This document shows, in pieces, positions 9,778 to 21,107 of a stretch of DNA of 64,000 nt; positions within the stretch are counted from its first letter, which is position 1, and every line of letters starts with the position of its first letter. This DNA is from Drosophila persimilis. Taxonomy: Eukaryota > Arthropoda > Insecta > Diptera > Drosophilidae. The stretch covers positions 19,592,001 through 19,656,000 of the forward strand of contig NW_020825288.1 in the NCBI RefSeq assembly GCF_003286085.1. The letters run 5' to 3'. Below the pieces are notes generated by a model. It worked only from the letters and a program-made list of their open reading frames with translations. It did no database searches and was not told the DNA's origin. Position numbers and translations under genes: made by a program.

Positions 9778-11439
9778 CCAAGCTTGAGCCGGCAGCGGCA
9801 GCGACGGCGACGACAGCGCAGACGCGACGAGCAGAGCAGAGGCCACCAAATTGAAAAAGCTTCCAGCAAAATCGATGAAGCTCCTCCAGTCGATAGAGCT
9901 TTGGCCCAAAAAGCATGTGTGTGAAAGAGAGAATCGTGCGACCACCCCAAAAAGCGCATGCGGACAACTTTTGCTTTCCGCCTGGTCGCATTTGGCAATG
10001 TAACCACTGGCCATAGGCACCGCCATCTCCAGCACTAGCTCAAGTCCCAGTTCCACTTCCAGTCCTAGCCCCCGGGCCAATGCATAAGCAGATCCAATGG
10101 GAACGAGTCAGCAGTGAACCCAAACAACCCTGTATTGCCCTTTCATTTTCATTTTCGATTTGGTTCATTGAACTTTACATGCCTTTAATGGGGCAACGGT
10201 TGTAAACCCTAATTGAGGGTTTTTTAGCCATGTCCGAGACGGTAGTAAGCTCGGGATCCATGATAACTGCGACTCGCTTGTTGTCTTATTCAATAAGTGG
10301 GGCGTTTTTGTTTTGGGATCCAGCCAGCGGTTTCTGGTTCATTGTCTTGCAGGAAGTTGAATCGGTTGCCTTAATTCAGTCACCTGATTGCTTTTAGTGT
10401 ATGTTCTACCACTCATAGCATTCGTTCACAGCTACTCGTACTCGTACGGGTTTTTATTGGGGCAATATATGTGAGTGCATAAATCACTAGCAGAAATGTT
10501 GATTACTTGTGGTGGAATATTGGTTTGAGGGAATTGGGAAATGCAAATTGGAATTCTTGATCTACGTTTACATAAATGTCCCCTTTTACTGTTTGTTGAT
10601 GTTGAAATAGATGGAAGAAGTCCAATAATATAGGGGTGGGAATAACGAGACCAATATTAAAATAAAACACTTACAAAGGTTCGAAGTTCATATTTATGCT
10701 ACATATTTGTAACTAAAATATGTCATTGTCACCTGAAAACTCCTGCATATGAGGAACATCTAGTTATTAAGTGCGGATTGGGTAAGTTATAGGATTGGAA
10801 TATTGAGAACAACATTCCCCTATACAATTTTATTTAATTTAATTTTATTGGTACCTAAACTCGTGCATATTATGAGGAAATTGTATTAAAATTGAGAGCT
10901 CTCGCTCATATTTTCATGAGATATTAACATTAGTGTATTAATCTATGTGTTGTATCGATCTAATCTTTAACTTTAATCAGTTTTTAATCTGTAAGCATCT
11001 GAGACGAAATTTCGGTGCTATGGATAGATTAATCTCTGTTAACATTATCAAAAGCCTAAGCACAAAAGATCAATCTATGGCCGAAGATCAAGAACGCTTT
11101 ATTATAATAATAATAGCATTATGCAAATTCTTAAACTTGAGGATGTCCTGCAACGCTTTTTGGTTTCCCAAAATGTTTATAGCACTGACAGATTTAGAAG
11201 ATCCCCAAAGGGCTATTAGATAGAAAAATCAAGTTTGTTGCTTAAGTCTTTGGTTTGGCCAGAAATTTCTTTTGTGTCTAGTACCAAGTGCGTTTTGGCC
11301 AAAAAAAAATAACAAACGGCCCAAGAACCTCGGGGCATGTGTCTATGGAAACAGTCGCAATTGTTGTTCAAATATAAACAAATGATGCGTGAGTGTCTGT
11401 GTGTGTTAGCCGGCTAACGGTAAGTATGTATGTGGCCTG
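9778..11439. other. Intergenic, takeout-family gene to the unrecognised ORF
   Basis: About 1.7 kb. The left part is GC-richer with GCAGCG-type repeats; the right part is AT-rich. Small ORFs (e.g. 10945-11223) look random. A good splice donor word GTAAGTATGT at ~11420 hints at an untranslated first exon of the plus-strand gene to the right, but no acceptor could be fixed. Confidence 0.4.
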
Positions 11440-12507
11440 ATGATTGGTGATAAAGTGCCGAGTTTTTTGGGCACCCATCAGGCACATGTGTGGAAACCGG
11501 TTGGCCACGGCGGCAGTCGTCTCTTAACATTCTGTGAGCACGCAATCCGAGTGGAGAGTGGAGCAGAGCCACACACCATTTACCATCAGAGAGGTATTAC
11601 AAAACCCAACCCGAACCCAAGCCTAATGCATCGCTGCTACTGCCGCGGGAACTTTGGAGCTGGCAGTGCGATGAGATTATCAATAGTGCAGCCGCAGCCT
11701 CCCCAACAGCAGACACAACACCAGCGTCCACGTGGCGATCTCATGTCGGTGACGTCTTCATCCAGACAGAGTACAAGACCCACGCAGTTTGTGAGGAGGC
11801 CGAGCATCAGGTCGAGTGCGCCAGGACTGGGCCTGGGCCACTCCAGCACCGGGCTGAGCAACGACTTCAGTCGCCGCAACTCCACGGCGACTTTGATGAG
11901 TCATTGCTCCAGCTGCAGCTGCAGCTCCTCCCAGCAACGCCAGCAGAGTCGGGCCAAGGTTCTGCGGTGGGGTTGGGAGCGAACAGGAGGTGTCGACAGC
12001 AACACCAGCAGCAGCACCAGCAGCTCCCCTCAGTACACGGACAATCGACGTTTCTATGAGCAGAGCGCATGCGTCGCCAGTCGCCAGCCAAGCCGTAGCC
12101 AAGGTCAGGGTCAGGTTCAAAGTGGCAACTCGGCAGCGTCATCGCCTTCACCTCAGCCCCCAGCACAGCTCTCCAGCGACAACGACGAGCTGCAGCAGCT
12201 GCAGGCACTCCAAAAGTTTCGATTGATGAACGCCCAACAATGCTTCAGCGATGTACGTCAGGATGAGCTGCGACTGCAGCAGGCCTACGACAAACTCCAG
12301 CGGACCAACACCAACGCGGACAAGTGGCACAAGAACCGTGCCAACGAGGCCAATAGGCAGCAGCACTTGAACACCACAACAGCCACACCCTACGCCCTGC
12401 GCCAAAAGATGCTGCAGTTGCGGCTGCAGGCGGACGAAAAGCAGGGCAGGGGATCGGGGGCCACGTGTGCACCTCTGGGGCGGAGCTGCGCCCTGAGATA
12501 TAATTAA
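11440..12507 (+). CDS. Unrecognised Ser/Gln-rich protein
   Basis: A single open frame of 355 codons from ATG 11440; a more conservative start is ATG 11626 (293 codons, MHRCYCRGNFG...). I do not recognise it. The first two thirds are Ser/Gln/Arg-rich and probably disordered, with SSCSCSSSQQ and a Ser/Thr run. The last ~90 residues are more protein-like: an amphipathic helical stretch (DELQQLQALQKFRLM...DVRQDELRLQQAYDKLQ) followed by TPYALRQKMLQLRLQ. An AATAAA lies 15 bases past the stop, which supports a real 3' end. The other frames also stay partly open because of GC- and CAG-rich composition, so open length alone is weak evidence. Function unknown. Confidence 0.5.
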   Translation: MIGDKVPSFLGTHQAHVWKPVGHGGSRLLTFCEHAIRVESGAEPHTIYHQRGITKPNPNPSLMHRCYCRGNFGAGSAMRLSIVQPQPPQQQTQHQRPRGDLMSVTSSSRQSTRPTQFVRRPSIRSSAPGLGLGHSSTGLSNDFSRRNSTATLMSHCSSCSCSSSQQRQQSRAKVLRWGWERTGGVDSNTSSSTSSSPQYTDNRRFYEQSACVASRQPSRSQGQGQVQSGNSAASSPSPQPPAQLSSDNDELQQLQALQKFRLMNAQQCFSDVRQDELRLQQAYDKLQRTNTNADKWHKNRANEANRQQHLNTTTATPYALRQKMLQLRLQADEKQGRGSGATCAPLGRSCALRYN

Positions 12508-12521
12508 TATATATATAATAT

Positions 12522-12527
12522 AATAAA
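12522..12527 (+). terminator. Polyadenylation signal after the unrecognised ORF
   Basis: AATAAA in an AT-rich run 15 bases beyond the TAA. Such a close signal is common in compact Drosophila genes, but the local AT-richness makes a chance match possible. Confidence 0.4.
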
Positions 12528-13231
12528 TAATATGTAAATTAGTATATAATGTTTGGTATTAAAAATCAATTAAGATTGAAATAGTTTTTGTGACTAGTAC
12601 CCTAAAATCAAGTCTTTTCTTAGAAAGTTTAAGAAATATTATAACGAATAACATAAAGCAAACTTTAATTATATTTTTAAAATTCCATACTTCTCAAAGG
12701 TTGACTTAAATTATTGTCCTTAAACATAAAACCTATCTATACGGAAAAGATTTAATTTTGGAAAACCACTCTTAAGAAAAAGAAATGCTCACTTTTAGCA
12801 AGAAAACTTTATAAGTTCATTTTGGAATTAAATTAAAAAGTAGAAAAATTGGGCGGAAATATGTCTGGAACTGAACAACCATTTCCCGCAAAAGTTATAT
12901 ATATAACTTATGTTTCGTATAGGTAACATACATATATACGAAGCTTTTGGGCATTTTCTTCACTCAAAAGTATGGTCCTCCGTTCGTCATAGTTATCAAG
13001 TCTAAAAATCTATAAAGAATAGCTTAGCACTTGGAAAACCAGGCTCAAGAAAGTACTCCCTTTTAGTTCGAAATTTTCGACACAAAAATAATCTATCAAT
13101 AGGTTCAGTATGGATTGCACTTTCTATAAAAATAAAAAAGTAATAAAGAAACTCGTAGGTTTTAAATAAACAATTATTTTTCCGCTAATCTTTGGATCCA
13201 ATTAAAACCACAATATCTTGTTTGCTTTTTT
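12528..13231. other. AT-rich intergenic stretch with a diverged repeat
   Basis: No coding signal. Two related segments, around 12760 and 13032 (TTGGAAAACCA...AAGAAA), suggest an old duplication with a period near 271 bases. A perfect 18-bp palindrome of TATA type is at 12892-12909. Confidence 0.4.
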
Positions 13232-15030
13232 TTTATTGCTAGTATGTATTTCATTTTTCTTTTTAATAAAACAGTGCTATTTTGTTACAAGTGCTTCGTC
13301 ATTGAGTTCTTTTTTTTTTCGTTTTTTTTCTTTTAATTTTTTTTTGGTTTTTTTAATGCATTTTATGTTTTTTCATACTCATTCGTTTTGTCTTTTCCAA
13401 TTTCCCTTTTGAAATAAATTTACGATATTACGTTATAGATTTCTTATGTCTTGTCTTTTTGCGAAAACAGCCGATGTCATACTTCTTGATCTTGATATTA
13501 CGAGTACATACATATATGTATGTATGAGTGTAAATATACGTGGAATTCAGTTACAACATTGAACAGAGTACGAGTACAAGAGTGTGATTTAGACAAGGAT
13601 TCGCTTCGGGTAACGCGATTGTTGCTGATTGGTTTTCGGGGCGGGGGATTTTACAAACGAAACCATTTTGGGGGCTGGGAGGTAATCTGCGTCATGTTCG
13701 CCTACATCGCCTGGGCTTAATACTTGAATGTGTGGTTGGGTGCCGGATTTTCAGCACTAGAATGTTCCGACTGTAATCGTAATACAAATGCACAAAAGTA
13801 TACAAATACTTATATGACAAAGTGTTCTGTGTGTGTGTGTGCCTGCTGCGCTGCGGCTTAAAAATACTTTTTATATTATTTTTGTGAATTTTTTGTATGC
13901 ATTAAATTTGCTTGTTTTCCCATCGCAGTCGATAGGAGTTACAGGGACAGAGGGTTAGAGGGGGGGATAGAGAGTAACATTATCTGCCACGTCGCTGACA
14001 TCAGCAGAGGGCACACAGTGCCGCTCAAAAGTATGCGCCTTAACTAACAGTGCTTCAAGAAGCCTTTTTGATATATATATTTTTTTGCTGTTTTGGATTT
14101 TTTTCTCTTGAAATTTTGAATGTGGGCTTGGGATAACATGTAAAATTCATCAATTGATTTAGGGTGTGTGTGTGTGTTTTTCTGTGTGGGAGTGTGTTGG
14201 TTAACGCAAATAGTTTTTAAAAAAATATACACAATGTCTTGTTTATTTTAATATTTTTGGTGTAAACAATTGAAACTTATTTAGAATTGCAACTAAAAAA
14301 ATTGCTTCCTCGCTTTTTTAAAACTAAGTAAACATGTAGTATTTGCTGTAGAGTTTTGCTAAGACAATATTACAAAAATAGATAGATTCGTGCTTTCGAG
14401 TACATATGTAATATGTAATTAGCCCTCGCACACACATTTTAAAAGCATATTCCCATACATTTTTTGCTAGATAAAAACAAGTAATAAAAAAAAACACAAT
14501 AGTGAAGGATAGTAGAAAAAAGCCTAAAAGGAAAATTCTTTGCGAGATATGAAATGCGAAATAAAATACAACTGGTGCGTGCACTCTGTGTACCTACTGT
14601 ACTGTGTGTACCGTGTGCTATGCATATGTGTGTGTTTGTGTGTGGGTTTTGCTTTTGCTTTTGCGAAAAAACTATAACACAATTAATACATTATAGGAGA
14701 TACAAATATTCATTCCTCCTTCCTTGCTTATGCAGTGTCTTACACTACCATTAGTTTGAACTAAAGTGTCTCTCGATTTGTGGTTTAAATTTAGTTTCGA
14801 TTCGTTTTTTTTTTGTTTTTCAAATGAAAAATAGGCTAATTTGTATAGATTCATATACCCCATATAACGTTGCTCACGATTCGATTCGATTACACATCTA
14901 TATATTCGATAAAAACAAACTCTTTGCGCTTCCAGGTTCTGGACTCGTTCTGCCCTTCCGTTTCCCCCACTGCAGTGGGGGCTGTGTGGCCGTCTCTGTT
15001 GTGCAGTGTGCTCGTGCTGTGCGTGGCTGC
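13232..15030 (-). other. Probable 3' UTR and 3' flank of Pp1alpha-96A
   Basis: Downstream of the phosphatase stop codon the minus strand is A-rich with several AATAAA candidates, including 14242-14247 and 13232-13237. No competing gene is seen. A long, possibly alternatively ended 3' UTR is inferred. The stretch contains GT tracts (~13828-13841, ~14164-14180) and a perfect 20-bp palindrome at 13505-13524. Confidence 0.4.
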
Positions 15031-16525
<1,495 letters not shown>

Positions 16526-17836
16526 GATTTGGCTTTGCTTTGTGTCCGCTTATCAGTTCACCTGCTGCTGTTTCTGGCTGCTATATCTGCTTTCTGCTGT
16601 GCGTGTAACACTCTCACTCCGTTGCCCGATATGCCCCGTTTTGCCTTATGTATTTTCGGTATACGTTATGTATGTTATTTCATCGATGGCTGATGGTCGA
16701 CGATGGACGAATGGGGGGCGATGGGGGACGACGACGTACGAAGGTGCGTGTGCCTGTATGGGTGTGTGCGCGTGTGTTGGGATGGAATTCGCAGAGGATT
16801 AAGGTACTTTTCAGAAATGCGTCTGGCGTCTGGTGTCGAGCCCATGTACGTTTTTCCGTATTTACTGGTTTTCCTCTTGCTCCGCAGCCTTTTTATTCCA
16901 TTTAATTCACATTAATTCGCGACCAAATTTTTTCCTACGTTGTTAGTGCGACCGCGTATTTATCGTTAAAATATACCGCCGACCCTTATAAATATACCGT
17001 GAATATACTGACGAATTCAAGTTCCTTATACATATTCCTCGTTTTTGATATTCCGTTGAATAATTTTGGCTAACCAAAACCTTTAGCTCTGCCCACAAAA
17101 TTTTAGGCCGTTGATGAATAAATTTTCTTCAAGATTGGTTTGTTTTTAGTCCTTGCTTTTATTGTATTTTGACTAAAAAAAGTTTTAAACAAAGTGGTTC
17201 AACAAAAAAACTGTCGCAATGTTGCTGGTATTTGAAGACTTGATGCGTGTATATGCCTTTGTATGCCCTATTTCGTTAATTTAATATGAAGATAAAACGT
17301 AATTTATAAAGACCTTTTCTCAAATTTATATGTTTTAGACCTATTCATGCATTTAATTAGTTTATTGCACACTGCGCATGGAATTCGCAATGCAGTTTCA
17401 ATCATCACCATATGTCGATCCAAGTAGAGTAATTTAAGTACATAATGTAAAAGTACGGAATGGGATTGCTTCCAACCGGTTCAAAAAGAGCCTTACCCGA
17501 TTCAAGCTACGTTATCGACTGGATACGAGTGGTACGCGCCAAATATAAATTGATTGAAAGTGAATGAGCGAAAAGGATTTAAATGCAATCTATTGGAATA
17601 AATGATACACGTAAGTGCGATTTGTGAGCGAAAATTAAAGAAACCTGCGTATGGAAGATTCCATACCTTTTCTTCTTAAACATACCATTGAAAATTAAAT
17701 TTAATAGAACAAAGTGACAAAATATACCATTATATACCGGTATTAAAAATACCGCAAGCGGTCACCCTGGAGCAGACCATCGCGTAATTGTGGGTATTCC
17801 TGAAAATTAGGCCAGCGACTACGTCGTTACAATTTT
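16526..17836. other. Intergenic: Pp1alpha-96A 5' flank and repeat copy C
   Basis: The first ~450 bases are the 5' UTR/promoter of Pp1alpha-96A; TATACCG words occur at ~16657 and ~16970-17000. The rest is repeat copy C, ending just before the Dzip1 poly(A) signal. No gene is seen. Confidence 0.5.
16966..17750. repeat. Dispersed AT-rich repeat, copy C
   Basis: It is collinear with copy A: AAAATATACCG, then ATATACTGACGAATT, TACATATTCCTCG, GATATTCCGTTGAAT, TTTAGCTCTGCCCACA, TTTTATTG, GTGAATGAGCGAAAA, TTGGAATAAATGAT, and at the right end ACCATTATATACCGG. It has a single copy of the segment duplicated in A. No ORF. Confidence 0.7.
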
Positions 17837-17842
17837 TTTATT
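17837..17842 (-). terminator. Polyadenylation signal of Dzip1
   Basis: AATAAA on the minus strand, only 18 bases beyond the stop codon, implying a very short 3' UTR. Confidence 0.55.
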
Positions 17843-17859
17843 TTAATTTTAATTGTAGC

Positions 17860-20282
17860 TTACTTTAAATCATCTTCGCTATCGTTAATGCCTTTGCCAC
17901 CAACCATCGTATTGAACATGACTCGTTTTCGCGGCAGAGGCACTGGCCTGGTACTCAAAGAAGACTTGGAAGCTTCACGTGGAGCAGCAATCGCTGCGGG
18001 CTTCACAAGAATCTGCTCCAAACGGGCTTTGAAATTTTCATCGACCTGCCGCTGCGGACTGGAACCACGCGACTCGGACTGTTCGCTGCTCCCCGACCTG
18101 TCTTCCTCCTCTTGGGAGCTATGGGCCGCCGTATCAGGCTCCTGCATTGGGGCTGAACGAAGGCTTCCGCGTTTGGGTGCTTCAACGGGCTGCAGCGGCG
18201 TCCTGTGCTTCAGCAGATTCTCGGCCCGTTGCGGTAGCTTTGTGGAGCAGAGCTTTTCTACGAACTTGCGTATGCGATTGCGAGTGGCATAGAACTGCGG
18301 ATATTGCTGGAAAGGATTAACAATTACATGCATTTACTGTAAGTACTTTAAGCGATTTCATCGATCGTACCAATTTTAGCTTGTTGCGCTGCTCCGTTAG
18401 TTCCCCGTTGATTCGCTTCATGGTCGTGTGGGATATAGTCTTGGACTTCACGTCGTAGCCATGGGAGGACATCTTCCGAATGACCAGCTTGCGGGCATCC
18501 TTGCGGGTCAGCGGCTTCTGTGGACTCCTGAGAGAGAGGGCTGTAGGCCTGCTGGATGCTGCCTTTTCGACTGTCCGCGGTAGGTCTGCCTCAGAAGTCA
18601 ACGTTTCACTGCCGTCATCCGAAAGGGTCTGCTCTGTATCGTCATGCACTATTCCTGCATCCTCATGGCTGAGGCTCTCATCTATGTCTGTGGTTTCTCT
18701 CGCCTCAGGCTTGCTAAGAGCCGGCTCAATGGCGTCTGGTTTCGTGTACGTTGGATGGCTGCTGGAGCTGCCGCCACTTGGTTGTACGTTGATTTCCACT
18801 TGGACTTCCACTGGAGGAGGAGGAGGCGGAGCCAAAGACTTTTCCCGCGGCCCCTCAATGGAGTAAGTGTCGTCGTCTGCCTTGCTCTTGAGGAACTCGC
18901 TCTCCACTTGCTTCCGGATGCGCTCCACATTCGTTTCTTCCTTGCGGCTCACAGGCTTCGGTATCTTGGAAGTGCCTGAACCATGGAAAATCGCCACCGT
19001 CTGAGGTTTAGGGGCCTCCTTGCGCACCCTTAGCTGCTTGAGTTCTTGTTCTAGAGCCTCCAGCTTATCATTGTAGCCCACCTCCAGGTGGTTAACCACT
19101 TCCTCCAGCTTGCTGGCACTGATCTTGCCAATCTCCGTCACCTTTTCGGTGAGAATGCGTTCCAAATCTTCCAGGCAAGGTGTGGGCGTGGGCATGCGGC
19201 CATCCAAGGGGGTAGGCTCTGTGTTGCCGGTGGTCTTTTTGGTCTGCTCGAGGGCATGGCTGAGCCCTTCCAGCTTCTGATTTATATCCTAGAGAAGAGT
19301 AAAATCGAGTTAACTGTCATAAAATAGATATAGTACTCATGTCAGATAATACCATGATGAACTGTTCGTTGCTTTGCTTGAGTTGTGTTTGCAAAACCTC
19401 GAAGTTGCTCAATCGCTCCGCCAGACCGTGCAGCTGCTCCTTGCGCTCGCTGGCCTCACCCTCCTGGGTCTCGCTGTTTAGGTCGTCCTTCTCTTTGTCC
19501 TCGGTCAGATTGCTTTGTATACCCACATTGCGCTGATCTTGGCGAGGGCTCGGCCGCTTGGAACCACTGCTGCGCTCTTTGATGTTGCGCTCGGCGGTAT
19601 TCAGTCGCTCCTTTAGCTGCTTAATCTCCAGCTCCATTTTGATGGTGTTGATCAGGTTCATGTCGTTGTCCTTGTCCTTGGCGTTGCTTTGTGCTGCCCC
19701 GAGGCTGGGGGGTGTGCCCACGCGATGCTTGCGCCCTATGTGTATGTTGAGGGCCTCGTTGCTGATAAAGTTCTTGGTGCACAGGTGACAGGGGTAGACC
19801 ACCTCGCGTATTGTCTCTATCTGGGTGATCCTCTTGTTCAGCTGCACCACCTCGTTGTTGGACTCCGTCAGAGATTTGCGGAGATTGGCTATCTCCTGCT
19901 GGGATATCTCATGCGCCTCGCGCAAATCCGTCACGCACTCATCCAGGTAGGTCCGACAGCAGACGAGATACTGGATGGCGTACTGCGACATCACAAAGTA
20001 CTTGGCTATGCCGCTGTCGAGGATGTGTGTCTCCAGAACAGTGCCCAGTGGTGCCTCCGACAAGTGCTGCAGGGCCTTGTCAACAAGCTCGAAGTTTTGC
20101 TCCCTCAGTATTCGGTCAGTCTCATAGGAACCTATACGGAAAAGATAATCAGCCTTGTTTTCCCATTTCCATTCCCATTTTTAATTACCCATTAAACGCC
20201 AGTCCAAGGGTCCATCGCGGTACTGGCGCAGCTTGAAGCCCGCCTCCCTCACCATCTGCGGATAGTTGCTCTTGTAACCCAT
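17860..20282 (-). CDS. Dzip1: DZIP1 family zinc-finger coiled-coil ciliary base protein
   Basis: Four exons, 20282-20189, 20131-19353, 19288-18371 and 18306-17860, encode 745 residues. Residues 1-~130 form the conserved DZIP1 N-terminal helical domain (FKLRQYRDGPLDWRLMGSYE...). One C2H2 zinc finger follows at ~146-167 (CHLC then H-x4-H). Long coiled coil covers ~170-400 with a gap of polar sequence. The C-terminal half is mostly polar and acidic, with a conserved-looking basic block (RKDARKLVIRKMSSHGYDVKSKT). The fly member (CG13617 in D. melanogaster) acts at the basal body/transition zone of sensory and sperm cilia; that is established for the family. With ana1 it makes two centriole/cilium genes in 20 kb, though nothing shows they are co-regulated. 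Confidence 0.88.
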
Positions 20283-21107
20283 TCCTTTGACTCATAGAAA
20301 CTTTCGATTTCAAGAAAGTTTGGTTTACTTTCGTTGTTTTGCTTCTGTTCTTTGTGAGAATTCGACTCTTACTGCTCTAATTTCTTCCCTTAATTTTCGT
20401 TGTCAAAGTAACGCCGTCGCCTTGACGACCCGTTGGCAGTGACAGCTTGGGTTCGGTCTGGCCGGTGGTTGTGAACTTGGCTACAGTATGACTGTACGAG
20501 GCAGATGCATATTTCGGGGCTGAGTTCTCAGGTAATCTTAAAACATACCTTGACTTTGTTGATATTATTTCTTGGCCGCAAATACCGGCGAAACTTACAG
20601 CCTGAGTCCTTAAAATGATGTTGATAAAATTCAGATTAATTTAAGGAATATCGAGTTGTCGATTATATATTTTTTCTGCCATACAGCCGTTTTGTCATGT
20701 CAAATTAAGCCCTTACAGCAAGGGTGGATCGCTTCAGCATAGAACTGCATTACAAAATATTTATGAGTACATATTTCATATAAATGAACAGCTAATACAA
20801 AAATGAATTATGAATTGTCCGGGCAACCCTGCATGGAACAGGGCTATAATTGATTGTAATTGTTGTAGGAAATTGGCGCCAAGCGCGAAGTGTACAATTA
20901 TTGGTACAGCAATCGCTGAGCATCATTTGACAGTTGTAAAGCATCCTCTCCACCGAGTATCTGCCAAAATCCCAACCTTAGTTGCGTTTAAACTCTCAGA
21001 GCGTGAGGTTGTGCAAAGAACTGCTAACAAGATGCTACAAATTGAATAGATATATTCAAATTTGTGGCACATATTCGACGCTTAAGTGGATAAAAATACA
21101 GCGGATA
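20283..21107. promoter_or_regulatory. Divergent intergenic region of Dzip1 and nAChRbeta2
   Basis: About 0.8 kb between two start codons pointing away from each other. It should contain the Dzip1 promoter and at least part of the nAChRbeta2 5' UTR. The open frame continuing upstream of the nAChRbeta2 ATG has no earlier in-frame ATG. No clear TATA box was found. Confidence 0.45.

Noticed and set aside
9556-10080. 174-codon minus-strand frame upstream of the takeout-family gene
   Set aside because: Built on GATTCC and CA repeats and overlapping the predicted TATA promoter; no protein-like features.
19689-20195. 168-codon plus-strand open frame
   Set aside because: Shadow of Dzip1 exon 2 on the opposite strand.
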